A stretch of DNA of 64,000 bases. It comes from Arcicella rosea (lineage in GTDB: Bacteria > Bacteroidota > Bacteroidia > Cytophagales > Spirosomataceae). A program made the translations under genes and the position numbers. The DNA is taken from contig NZ_JACHKT010000013.1 in assembly GCF_014204325.1 (NCBI RefSeq), positions 1 through 64,000 of the forward strand, in the 5' to 3' direction. The notes under the pieces were generated by a model. The model was not told where the DNA came from, did not search any database, and saw nothing but the letters and a program-made list of their open reading frames with translations. Positions 46,391 through 53,701 of the stretch are shown piece by piece. The number at the start of each line of letters is the position of its first letter. The first letter of the stretch is position 1.

Positions 46391-46432
46391 TTGAGTGAGT
46401 TCGTGGTTGACAAATACCTTATTCAGAAAAAT

Positions 46433-46476
46433 CTTGCAAATATTTTCTTACACTTGGGTTAGAAAATATTTGCAAG
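46433..46476. terminator. Perfect 16-bp hairpin after the aldo/keto reductase
   Basis: CTTGCAAATATTTTCT and its exact complement flank a 12-base loop, 42 bases after the stop. The T-run is weak on the plus strand. Confidence 0.6.
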
Positions 46477-46621
46477 AAAATTATTAAACAACAGTTGCAG
46501 AAGTAGCCAACGAAAATGAAACAGCTTTCCTACTGCCGTTCAAAACTTTTGGGAAGATTCTTAAAAAATACTCAGTATTAAATAGTCGATGAATCGGCAA
46601 ACACATAAAAAAAGACTATTG

Positions 46622-46635
46622 ATAGACTTGTCTAT
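46622..46635. promoter_or_regulatory. Short dyad upstream of araC(3)
   Basis: ATAGAC-TT-GTCTAT is a perfect 6-2-6 inverted repeat 27 bases before the AraC ATG, a candidate operator. It differs in sequence from the araC(1) palindrome but occupies a similar place. Confidence 0.35.
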
Positions 46636-46661
46636 AAAGATTGAATTTCTTAATTTTCTTC

Positions 46662-47537
46662 ATGCAAAACAAAAATATACGTTCGGTTTCAGAATTCAAT
46701 AATGAACTAAAACTAAAAGGATTTAATGTCTTCCAAATCGAAAGCGATGGAAATGCTACACGTGTTTACAGCAGAAAAGACTTTTATAAAATTTGTTTAA
46801 CAACTGGGGAAAGTATTATTCACTATGCCGATAAAAGTTTCGATGCTGATGGTACTGTTTTATTCTTTGGCAACCCTCATATTCCTTATTCTTGGGAAAC
46901 AATCTCAACAAATTATGTGGGCTACACTTGCTTGTTTTCAGAAGAATTTTTAAAGTCAGACCGTTCTGAAAGTTTACTTCATTCGCCATTGTTTAAGATT
47001 GATGGCACACCTATTTTAAAAATAACAACACAACAACGTGAATTTTTAAGTACTCTTTTTCAAAAAATGATAGAGGAACAACAAACGGATTATGCTTATA
47101 AAGACGACTTAATCCGTAACTACATCAATTTGATTATCCATGAAGCCTTGAAATTACAACCTTCAGAAAATTTTAACCAACACAGAAACGCTTCTTTCCG
47201 AATTACCTCAGTTTTTTTAGAACTTTTGGAAAGACAATTTCCTATCGAAGACCCCGAACGACCGCTTCTATTAAAAACGGCACAGGATTATGCCAAAAAT
47301 CTGAATATTCACGCTAATTACCTAAATCGTGCTGTAAAAGAAGTTACAGGCAAACCTACTACTGCCCATATTTCTGAAAGAATTATTAGTGAAGCAAAAG
47401 CTTTATTACAGCATACAGACTGGAATATTGCAGATATTGCTTACGCCCTCGGTTTTGAATATCCTACCTACTTTAATAACTTCTTCAAAAAAAATACTGG
47501 CACTAATCCAAAATCATTACGCACACAAGAAGTTTGA
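46662..47537 (+). CDS. AraC-family transcriptional regulator (3), paralogue of araC(1)
   Basis: This 291-residue protein has an N-terminal cupin-like domain (KDFYKICLTTGESIIHYADKSFDADGTVLFFGNPHIPYSW) and a C-terminal HTH pair (KTAQDYAKNLNIHANYLNRAVKEVTGKPT ... NIADIAYALGFEYPTYFNNFFKKNTGTNP). It shares the ELLERQFPIE linker block with araC(1) and is probably a duplicate. The upstream TTG start (46641) is rejected in favour of the ATG. The acetyltransferase and lipoprotein genes downstream on the same strand are candidate targets (147-base gap). Confidence 0.92.
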   Translation: MQNKNIRSVSEFNNELKLKGFNVFQIESDGNATRVYSRKDFYKICLTTGESIIHYADKSFDADGTVLFFGNPHIPYSWETISTNYVGYTCLFSEEFLKSDRSESLLHSPLFKIDGTPILKITTQQREFLSTLFQKMIEEQQTDYAYKDDLIRNYINLIIHEALKLQPSENFNQHRNASFRITSVFLELLERQFPIEDPERPLLLKTAQDYAKNLNIHANYLNRAVKEVTGKPTTAHISERIISEAKALLQHTDWNIADIAYALGFEYPTYFNNFFKKNTGTNPKSLRTQEV

Positions 47538-47684
47538 AATTCTTAATGATTGGTTTGATAATCGTTATCAGTTTGAGTGATGACTGAAATACATTTGTAG
47601 CATATTTTTTGATATGTGAATTATACACATTAAATAGTTAATTGTGTAAAATACCTTATTAAAGAATTTTTAACTTACAGTGTT

Positions 47685-48263
47685 ATGAAACAAATTACAA
47701 ACCAATCTAGCGAAGATATTTTTGACCGAATGTTGTTGGGTGGAGTTATACAAAACAGCGACCCTCAATTTTATAAAGTTTTTGAACAAGTAAGTGCTAC
47801 AAAAAAACTTTCCGTTGCCTTAAATTTGGCTTCTGACACAGAGAAAATTAGAGAAATCATTGGTGAAATTATTGGTGAAATTATAGATAATTCGACGACT
47901 ATTTTTACGCCATTTAATACGAATTTTGGAAAGCACATTACTATCGGAAAGAATGTTTTTATCAATCATGGCTGTACTTTTTTAGATTTAGGCGGCATAA
48001 CGATTGAGGATGATGTATTGATTGCCACCAATGTTCAATTAATTACTGAAAGTCATTCAATAAAACCCAATGAACGCAAAGCACTTATATTGGATGCCAT
48101 TCTGATAAAGAAAAACGCATGGATAGGGGCAGGTGCTATCATCTTACCTGGTGTGACTGTTGGGGAAAACTCAGTTGTTGCAGCAGGGGCAGTTGTTACT
48201 GCTGATGTTCAGCCTAATACGGTGGTAGGTGGTATTCCTGCAAAATTCATCAAGAATATTTAA
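47685..48263 (+). CDS. Left-handed beta-helix acetyltransferase (LacA/NodL/Maa-like)
   Basis: This 192-residue trimeric-type O-acetyltransferase shows hexapeptide repeats across residues 75-185 (FGKHITIGKNVFINHGCTFLD, GGITIEDDVLIATNVQLIT, KKNAWIGAGAIILPGVTVG, ENSVVAAGAVVTADVQPNTVV, GGIPAKFIKNI). The catalytic His is probably in FINHGCTF. The N-terminal helical domain (about 1-65) contains the repeated run EIIGEIIGEIID, caused by a 12-base tandem repeat. Family members acetylate sugars such as galactosides or maltose with acetyl-CoA. The substrate here is unknown. The gene is followed after 17 bases by a lipoprotein gene, so the two are probably co-transcribed. Confidence 0.9.
   Translation: MKQITNQSSEDIFDRMLLGGVIQNSDPQFYKVFEQVSATKKLSVALNLASDTEKIREIIGEIIGEIIDNSTTIFTPFNTNFGKHITIGKNVFINHGCTFLDLGGITIEDDVLIATNVQLITESHSIKPNERKALILDAILIKKNAWIGAGAIILPGVTVGENSVVAAGAVVTADVQPNTVVGGIPAKFIKNI
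47853..47888 (+). repeat. 12-base tandem repeat inside the acetyltransferase gene
   Basis: Three units GAAATCATTGGT, GAAATTATTGGT and GAAATTATAGAT in a row add EIIG units to the N-terminal helix. A plausible replication-slippage product; the frame is kept. Confidence 0.75.
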
Positions 48264-48280
48264 TTTAAAACCTCAGCAAT

Positions 48281-48778
48281 ATGAAAATCATAAGCTTCTT
48301 TTTAGTCAGTTTAATTTATATTCAATTGTTTGCTTGTAATAAAAACGGAGAAGTGAACCCAACAAACACTTCTAATACGGATAATACTCATCCATTAAAT
48401 CCCTCCAATCAAGATTCCACCACAAATAGTATGAAAATGAAAGTAACCATTGGCACGAATGTTTTCACTGCTACATTCAATAACAATGCTACAGCAACGG
48501 CTTTCAAAGCTCAACTGCCTATGACTATCAACATGACCGACCTGAATGCAAACGAAAAGTTTTTTGATTTGCCGAATGCTTTACCTACCAATGCTTCGAA
48601 CCCTGAAACTATTCAAAATGGAGATTTGCGAATGTATGGCTCAAATACTTTGGTACTTTTCTACAAAACATTTTCAACATCGTATCGCTACACACCGCTC
48701 GGGCGTATTGATAATCCTGCTGGATTGGCGGCTGCATTGGGTAAAGGAAATGTAATGGTGAAGTTTGAATTAGAGTAG
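48281..48778 (+). CDS. Lipoprotein with cyclophilin-like fold domain
   Basis: The 165-residue lipoprotein has Cys19 in IQLFACNKNGEV. A Ser/Thr/Asn-rich linker follows (residues 25-50), then a domain of about 115 residues (MKVTIGTNVFTATFNNNATATAFKAQLPMTINMTDLNANE ... YGSNTLVLFYKTFSTSYRYTPLGRID) that matches the bacterial cyclophilin-like family (PF18050 type). It is too small to be a standard peptidyl-prolyl isomerase, and its function is unknown. Such genes often accompany aldo/keto reductases and AraC regulators, as here. It is 17 bases after the acetyltransferase gene. Confidence 0.85.
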   Translation: MKIISFFLVSLIYIQLFACNKNGEVNPTNTSNTDNTHPLNPSNQDSTTNSMKMKVTIGTNVFTATFNNNATATAFKAQLPMTINMTDLNANEKFFDLPNALPTNASNPETIQNGDLRMYGSNTLVLFYKTFSTSYRYTPLGRIDNPAGLAAALGKGNVMVKFELE

Positions 48779-48925
48779 AGAAGAGGTATTTAAAGTCAAG
48801 ACATTAAGAATTTTTTACTCATTTCCTTTTAAAGAAAACCTTTATGGGGTTTGGAATACATAACACTTCAACAAAAAATGATATGCAAGAACAATTTAAA
48901 CTATTTGTTGAAATAATTAAATAGT

Positions 48926-48963
48926 AAAGAATCTTATTCATCAAAAGGCTAATAAGATTCTTT
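48926..48963 (+). terminator. Terminator of the acetyltransferase-lipoprotein unit
   Basis: AAAGAATCTTATT (48926-48938) and AATAAGATTCTTT (48951-48963) form a perfect 13-bp stem with a 12-base loop, followed by a T-rich stretch. Confidence 0.7.
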
Positions 48964-49026
48964 ATCTTCTTTAATAAATAGCCAATAATCCTTATTGTGA
49001 AGTCGTTATTATGGCACTATAAACAC

Positions 49027-49073
49027 CATCATCTTATGAAGAATAATGACATTCGTTTAAAAATAAGATGATG
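49027..49073. promoter_or_regulatory. 11-bp dyad upstream of the sugar dehydrogenase
   Basis: CATCATCTTAT and ATAAGATGATG are exact complements separated by 25 bases, ending 42 bases before the ATG. The wide spacing suggests an operator or a leader RNA structure rather than a terminator. Confidence 0.35.
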
Positions 49074-49114
49074 TGGTCTTGAAAAAATCTTTAATCATGT
49101 AAAACTCCTTCATC

Positions 49115-50344
49115 ATGAACAGGAATAACAGTATTATTTACTTCATAGCATGTTTATTAATCTTTTCGCACTGTTCACAGGATAATGCTCCAGAAACAAC
49201 AACGCCAACGACTCCAACTTCACCAGTCGAGAGTAATCCTCCAAATACAAATTATACTCCTGCATTTTCTGGACAAACCCGTATCAATCGTGTAAGAACA
49301 GTTTCCGACTATCAAGTTAATAATTTAACTACAAGTCTTTCCAATCCTTGGGGAATTACTGCTTTACCCGACGGACGACTGTTAATAACAGAAAAAGCTG
49401 GGCGGATGCGTATTGTTACTGCTACTGGTGAAATAGGTAGCCCAATTAGTGGGATACCTGCCGTCAATCCATCAGGTCAGGGTGGTTTACTTGGTTTATG
49501 TATTGACCCTGCTTTTGCATCCAACAGAATGGTATATTGGGTATTTTCTGAATCTGTTTCTGGAGGTACTGTAACGTCAGTAGCTAAAGGTCGATTAGCA
49601 AATAACGAAACAAACATGGAAGCTGTGACCGTTATTTACCGTTCTAATACTCCTTATAATGGCAATTTACATTATGGTGGTCGGGTCGTTTTTGACCGCT
49701 TGGGAAATCTCATAGTAAGTATCGGTGAACGTTCTTCTTCAGACATTCGTGCTATGGCACAAACTGTTAGTAGTAGTTTAGGAAAAGTAGTGCGTATTAC
49801 AACAAATGGACAGCCAGCTTCTGGAAACCCCTTTTTTAGTCAATCAGGAGCTTTACCTGAATTATTTACTATCGGACACAGAAATCCTCAGGGTTTAGCA
49901 GTACATCCAGTAACGGGAGATATATGGCAAAGTGAACATGGCCCACGTGGTGGTGATGAAATCAATCGCTTACAATCGGGAGCAAATTATGGTTGGCCTG
50001 TTGTAACTTACGGCATTGAATATGGCGGACAACCAATAGGCTCAGGTATTCAGCAACAAAGTGGAACGGAACAACCTGTATATTATTGGGATCCTGTGGT
50101 ATCGCCCAGTGGCATGACTTTCTACAGTGGCAATCGTATTCCAGAATGGCAAAACAATCTTTTTATAAGCTCGCTTAGCGGTACTCATATCGTTCGACTG
50201 GTTATTGAGAACAATAAAGTAACAGGAGAAGAAAGATTACTTTCGAATGAAGGTCAGCGATTTAGAGATATTACGCAAGGAAGTGATGGTGCTTTGTTCG
50301 CCATTACTGACCTAGGTCGATTATACAGGATTGACAGGAAATAA
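49115..50344 (+). CDS. PQQ-dependent sugar dehydrogenase-like lipoprotein (GSDH family)
   Basis: The 409-residue lipoprotein has Cys20 in LLIFSHCSQDN and a Thr/Pro-rich linker to about residue 48. The remainder is the six-bladed propeller of soluble aldose dehydrogenases (YliI/Asd type): LSNPWGITALPDGRLLITEKAGR, GQGGLLGLCIDPAF, HYGGRVVFDRLGNLIVSIGER, TIGHRNPQGLAVHPVTGDIWQSEHGPRGGDEIN and NYGWPVVTYGIEYGG. The His/Arg/Asn cluster of the HGPRGGDE motif is the PQQ/active-site region. It oxidises aldoses in the periplasm if PQQ is present. No pqq biosynthesis genes are seen in this window. Transcribed alone. Confidence 0.9.
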   Translation: MNRNNSIIYFIACLLIFSHCSQDNAPETTTPTTPTSPVESNPPNTNYTPAFSGQTRINRVRTVSDYQVNNLTTSLSNPWGITALPDGRLLITEKAGRMRIVTATGEIGSPISGIPAVNPSGQGGLLGLCIDPAFASNRMVYWVFSESVSGGTVTSVAKGRLANNETNMEAVTVIYRSNTPYNGNLHYGGRVVFDRLGNLIVSIGERSSSDIRAMAQTVSSSLGKVVRITTNGQPASGNPFFSQSGALPELFTIGHRNPQGLAVHPVTGDIWQSEHGPRGGDEINRLQSGANYGWPVVTYGIEYGGQPIGSGIQQQSGTEQPVYYWDPVVSPSGMTFYSGNRIPEWQNNLFISSLSGTHIVRLVIENNKVTGEERLLSNEGQRFRDITQGSDGALFAITDLGRLYRIDRK

Positions 50345-50753
50345 AATAAATTATTCGAACAAGAAAAGTTCAAGGAAACACTGCACCATCAAAGGGTTCA
50401 GTGTTTTTTGATTATGGTCAGTATTGTAATTGCTGTTATGATTTATCGGATATAAAATCTCCTCTTTTTAATTTGAAACAAATGTACTTACTCTCTTAAA
50501 AACACAGTTTTCAATCAGTAAAAATGGTAGGAAAAGCAGTAATTTTTATACTAATATCAGGAGTAAATATCTTTACTTTGTTCATTGAAATTCTAATAAA
50601 TCAATTCTCCAAAACTTTAATTTACCTGTATTTCCTTTTAATTACTAATTGGAAAATATTCAAAACTGCAATATTTTATTTGAAAAACATTATTTATTAT
50701 TAATTTATTTATATATTCTTGTTAAATATCAACAATAAAGTAAATACAACACT
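50345..50753. other. Intergenic region before the molybdenum hydroxylase genes
   Basis: This 409-base, very AT-rich region holds the sugar-dehydrogenase terminator (50376-50410). I see no clear TAnnTTTG box and no coding sequence. Confidence 0.5.
50376..50410 (+). terminator. Terminator of the sugar dehydrogenase gene
   Basis: AAACACTG (50376-50383) and CAGTGTTT (50399-50406) pair over 8 bp, followed by TTTTG. Confidence 0.65.
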
Positions 50754-51206
50754 ATGGCAAAATATTCTCTAAAAATAAATGGTAAAACTCAGCAAATAGA
50801 TATTGACCCTTCAACGCCAATACTTTGGGTTTTAAGAGACCACCTGAATATGACAGGTACAAAATTTGGTTGCGGAATGGCTATGTGTGGTGCTTGTACA
50901 GTCCATTTAGATGGCTCTGCGGTGCGTTCTTGTAGTTTACCTGTATCGGCAGTTGGAAAACAAGCGATTACAACTATCGAAGGTTTATCTGCCAACGGTA
51001 CTCACCCAGTACAAAAAGCTTGGATTGAACACGATGTGGCTCAATGTGGCTACTGTCAGTCTGGACAAATCATGAGTGCTTCGGCATTGTTGAAAAGTAA
51101 TCCTAATCCAACCGATGAAGATATTGATAATTATATGAGCGGAAATATTTGTCGTTGTGGTACGTATTTGAGAATTAAGGATGCAATTAAATCTGTAAAG
51201 CTTTAA
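50754..51206 (+). CDS. iorA: (2Fe-2S) small subunit of a xanthine-oxidase-type dehydrogenase (IorA-like)
   Basis: A 150-residue two-cluster iron-sulfur protein. The plant-ferredoxin-like domain binds one cluster with Cys40, Cys45, Cys48 and Cys60 ([16 protein letters not shown]). The C-terminal helical domain binds the other with Cys98, Cys101, Cys133 and Cys135 ([25 protein letters not shown]). All eight ligands are present. It transfers electrons from the molybdenum centre of the large subunit encoded 56 bases downstream. The isoquinoline oxidoreductase name is by family; the true substrate (an aldehyde or N-heterocycle) is unknown. Confidence 0.94.
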   Translation: MAKYSLKINGKTQQIDIDPSTPILWVLRDHLNMTGTKFGCGMAMCGACTVHLDGSAVRSCSLPVSAVGKQAITTIEGLSANGTHPVQKAWIEHDVAQCGYCQSGQIMSASALLKSNPNPTDEDIDNYMSGNICRCGTYLRIKDAIKSVKL

Positions 51207-51262
51207 GCAATAGGCTTTAGGCAACATTTTTAGCATAAAGCATAAGACAAGAAAATATCAAA

Positions 51263-53524
51263 ATGGAAAATACAAATACACAAAATCGTCGTTCGTTTTT
51301 AAAATCTTCCGCTCTTGCAGGCGGTGGATTAATGTTGAGTTTTTCTTGGTTCGCAAATGCTCAAGCTGCGGACAAAATGGTTGCAATGAATTTGCCAGAT
51401 CAATGGAATGAACTCAACGGATATATCAAAATTACTCCTGATAATGTTATCAAAATTATTTGTCCAAACCCAGAATTTGGTCAGAACGTAATGACTTCGC
51501 TGCCGATGATGGTCGCTGAAGAATTGGAAGTAGATTGGAAGAATGTGGTCGTAGAAATGGGGACGCACGATAGCGTGAAATTAGGAACACAATTTACAGG
51601 AGGAAGTAATTCCGTAAGAATGTACTGGAAGCCTTTGAGAAATGCAGGAGCATCGGCAAGACAAATGCTTATCGAAGCGGCAGCTCAAACTTGGGGAGTT
51701 CCTGCCAGCGAAATCACGACAAAAGCAGGCGTTTTATTACATTCAAGTGGAAAATCGGCAAAATATGGTGAAATGGCGAATAAAGCCGCTACCATTCCCG
51801 TTCCGAAAGAGGTAAAATTAAAAGCTCCAAAAGACTTTTCCATTGTAAGAAATTCACAAAAAAATACAGAAGGACAAAAAATAGTTACAGGGAAACCTCT
51901 CTTCGGAATTGATACTCATGTGGAAGGAATGTTGATTGCCATGATTCAACATCCGCCTGCATTCGGGATGAAATTAAAATCTTTTGATGCTTCACAAGCC
52001 CTAAAAATGCCGGGAATCAAAGATATTTTTAGCTTTAAATTATACGATGATGGTTTCGTACAAGCTGGTTTTGATACTCGTACTTTCAATGAAATGATTG
52101 CCATCGTTGGTAAATCTACTTGGGAAGTAATGAACGCTCGTAAAAAAATCAAAGTACAATGGGAAGCGGCTGGCGAAATCAAAGAAACCATGATGGGTCG
52201 AGGCGGAAAAAGAGAAGTGACTATTCCGAGCAGATTAGAAACAACAAGTAGCCAAATGGAATTAATGGCTGAGTATGCTAATGGGCGGCACTCCGCAAAA
52301 CCAGCACAGCAATTGAGAAAAGATGGCGACCCAGAAACAGCTTTCAAAAATGCTGCTCAGATAATCGAACGTACTTATAATGCTCCGTTTTTGGCACACA
52401 ATACCATGGAGCCAATGAATTTCTTTGCCCATGTTTCAGAAGATAAAGCTTTAGTTGCTGGGCCATTACAAGCACCAGGTTTGATTGAGCCTACACTCAC
52501 AAAAATTTTGAATCTTCCTGCTGATAAAATCGAAATTCAGATGACTCGTATGGGTGGTGGTTTTGGGCGTAGAGCTTACGGACAATATGCCTTTGAAGCG
52601 GCTCGAATTTCTCAAAGAATGAAAGCTCCCATAAAATTGATTTATAGCCGTGAAGACGATATGACTTATGGTATCTATCGTCCAATGTACACGGCTACTT
52701 ATCGTGCGGCTTTGGATGCTAATAAAAACCTGATTGCTTTTCATGTAAAAGGTGGCGGTATTCCCGAAAACCCAATTCATGCCAATCGTTTCCCTGCTGG
52801 TGCGGTGGACAATTACTTGGCTGAAGGCTGGGAAATTCCTTCTAATATTACGATTGGTGCTTTCCGAGCTCCACGTTCTAACTTTAATGCCGCAGCCGAA
52901 CAATCTTTTTTAGATGAAGTAGCCGAAGCTATGGGAAAAGACCCAATCGCCTTCCGTCTGGATTTGTTGAAACGTGCCAAAGAAAATCCAGTAGGCAAAA
53001 ACAATGAGTATGATGCCGACCGTTACGCAGGCGTTTTGGAATTACTCAGAGAAAAATCTGGTTGGGGCAAACCAGAAAATAGTGGTAAAAAACGTGGCGT
53101 AGCCGCTTATTTTTGCCATAATTCTTATGCTGGTCATGTAGTTGACATGGTGATTCGTGACGGTCAACCTTATGTTGAAAAAGTAACTAGTGCCATTGAT
53201 TGTGGCGTAGTCGTAAACCCTGATGCGGCAATCAATATGGTGCAAGGTGCTGTGGTTGATGGTATTGGCAACTCATTTTATGGAGCTTTAACACATAAAG
53301 ACGGTGCGGCAGAACAAAGTAATTTCCATAATTACCGCATTATTCGTCATAATGAAGCTCCGAAAATAATAGACGTACATTTTATACAAAACGACATAGA
53401 CCCAACTGGACTTGGCGAACCTCCCTTCCCTCCAGTGTTTGGTGCAGTAGCGAATGCTTTGTATAAATCTACGGGCAAAAGGTATTACAATCAGCCATTT
53501 ACTGTTGAAGGCACTAAACTGTAA
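51263..53524 (+). CDS. iorB: Molybdopterin-binding large subunit of an aldehyde/isoquinoline oxidoreductase (IorB-like)
   Basis: The 753-residue protein has a twin-arginine signal (NRRSFLKSSALAGGGLMLSF), so it is exported folded, with its iron-sulfur partner. The two molybdopterin domains cover most of the protein, with cofactor-contact blocks HNTMEPMNFFAHV, TRMGGGFGRRAYGQYAFEAA and GAFRAPRSNFNAAAEQSF. The catalytic Glu719 lies in DPTGLGEPPFPPV. No FAD subunit or cytochrome c subunit and no XdhC maturation gene is adjacent, so the electron acceptor is not known. It acts in the periplasm on aldehydes or N-heterocycles. The overall length fits the single-chain IorB group. Confidence 0.94.
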   Translation: MENTNTQNRRSFLKSSALAGGGLMLSFSWFANAQAADKMVAMNLPDQWNELNGYIKITPDNVIKIICPNPEFGQNVMTSLPMMVAEELEVDWKNVVVEMGTHDSVKLGTQFTGGSNSVRMYWKPLRNAGASARQMLIEAAAQTWGVPASEITTKAGVLLHSSGKSAKYGEMANKAATIPVPKEVKLKAPKDFSIVRNSQKNTEGQKIVTGKPLFGIDTHVEGMLIAMIQHPPAFGMKLKSFDASQALKMPGIKDIFSFKLYDDGFVQAGFDTRTFNEMIAIVGKSTWEVMNARKKIKVQWEAAGEIKETMMGRGGKREVTIPSRLETTSSQMELMAEYANGRHSAKPAQQLRKDGDPETAFKNAAQIIERTYNAPFLAHNTMEPMNFFAHVSEDKALVAGPLQAPGLIEPTLTKILNLPADKIEIQMTRMGGGFGRRAYGQYAFEAARISQRMKAPIKLIYSREDDMTYGIYRPMYTATYRAALDANKNLIAFHVKGGGIPENPIHANRFPAGAVDNYLAEGWEIPSNITIGAFRAPRSNFNAAAEQSFLDEVAEAMGKDPIAFRLDLLKRAKENPVGKNNEYDADRYAGVLELLREKSGWGKPENSGKKRGVAAYFCHNSYAGHVVDMVIRDGQPYVEKVTSAIDCGVVVNPDAAINMVQGAVVDGIGNSFYGALTHKDGAAEQSNFHNYRIIRHNEAPKIIDVHFIQNDIDPTGLGEPPFPPVFGAVANALYKSTGKRYYNQPFTVEGTKL

Positions 53525-53598
53525 ACTCAACTATCTTGGAAAGAAAATCCAACAAATGACAGACAGGCTGAAAGCTTGTTATGTTCAACTTAATTACA

Positions 53599-53658
53599 CT
53601 AAAGCGGTCAATTAAAATACCTTTTTCCGGAAAAGAATATTTTAATTGACCGCTTTAG
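53599..53658. terminator. Bidirectional terminator, perfect 21-bp inverted repeat
   Basis: Arms 53599-53619 and 53638-53658 are exact complements of 21 bases. The 18-base loop itself contains a CTTTTTCC/GGAAAAG hairpin. It lies between convergent iorB and HTCS 2. Confidence 0.8.
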
Positions 53659-53701
53659 CATTGGGTTGAAATACGCTTATTATTTCCCTAATTTAATTAT
53701 C

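Larger units (their letters stand above)
48779..49114. other. Intergenic region before the sugar dehydrogenase
   Basis: This 336-base region contains a terminator hairpin at 48926-48963 and a second dyad at 49027-49073. No gene is supported. Confidence 0.6.

Noticed and set aside
52466-52903. Long antisense frames inside iorB
   Set aside because: They mirror a strongly conserved coding sequence and have no independent signals.
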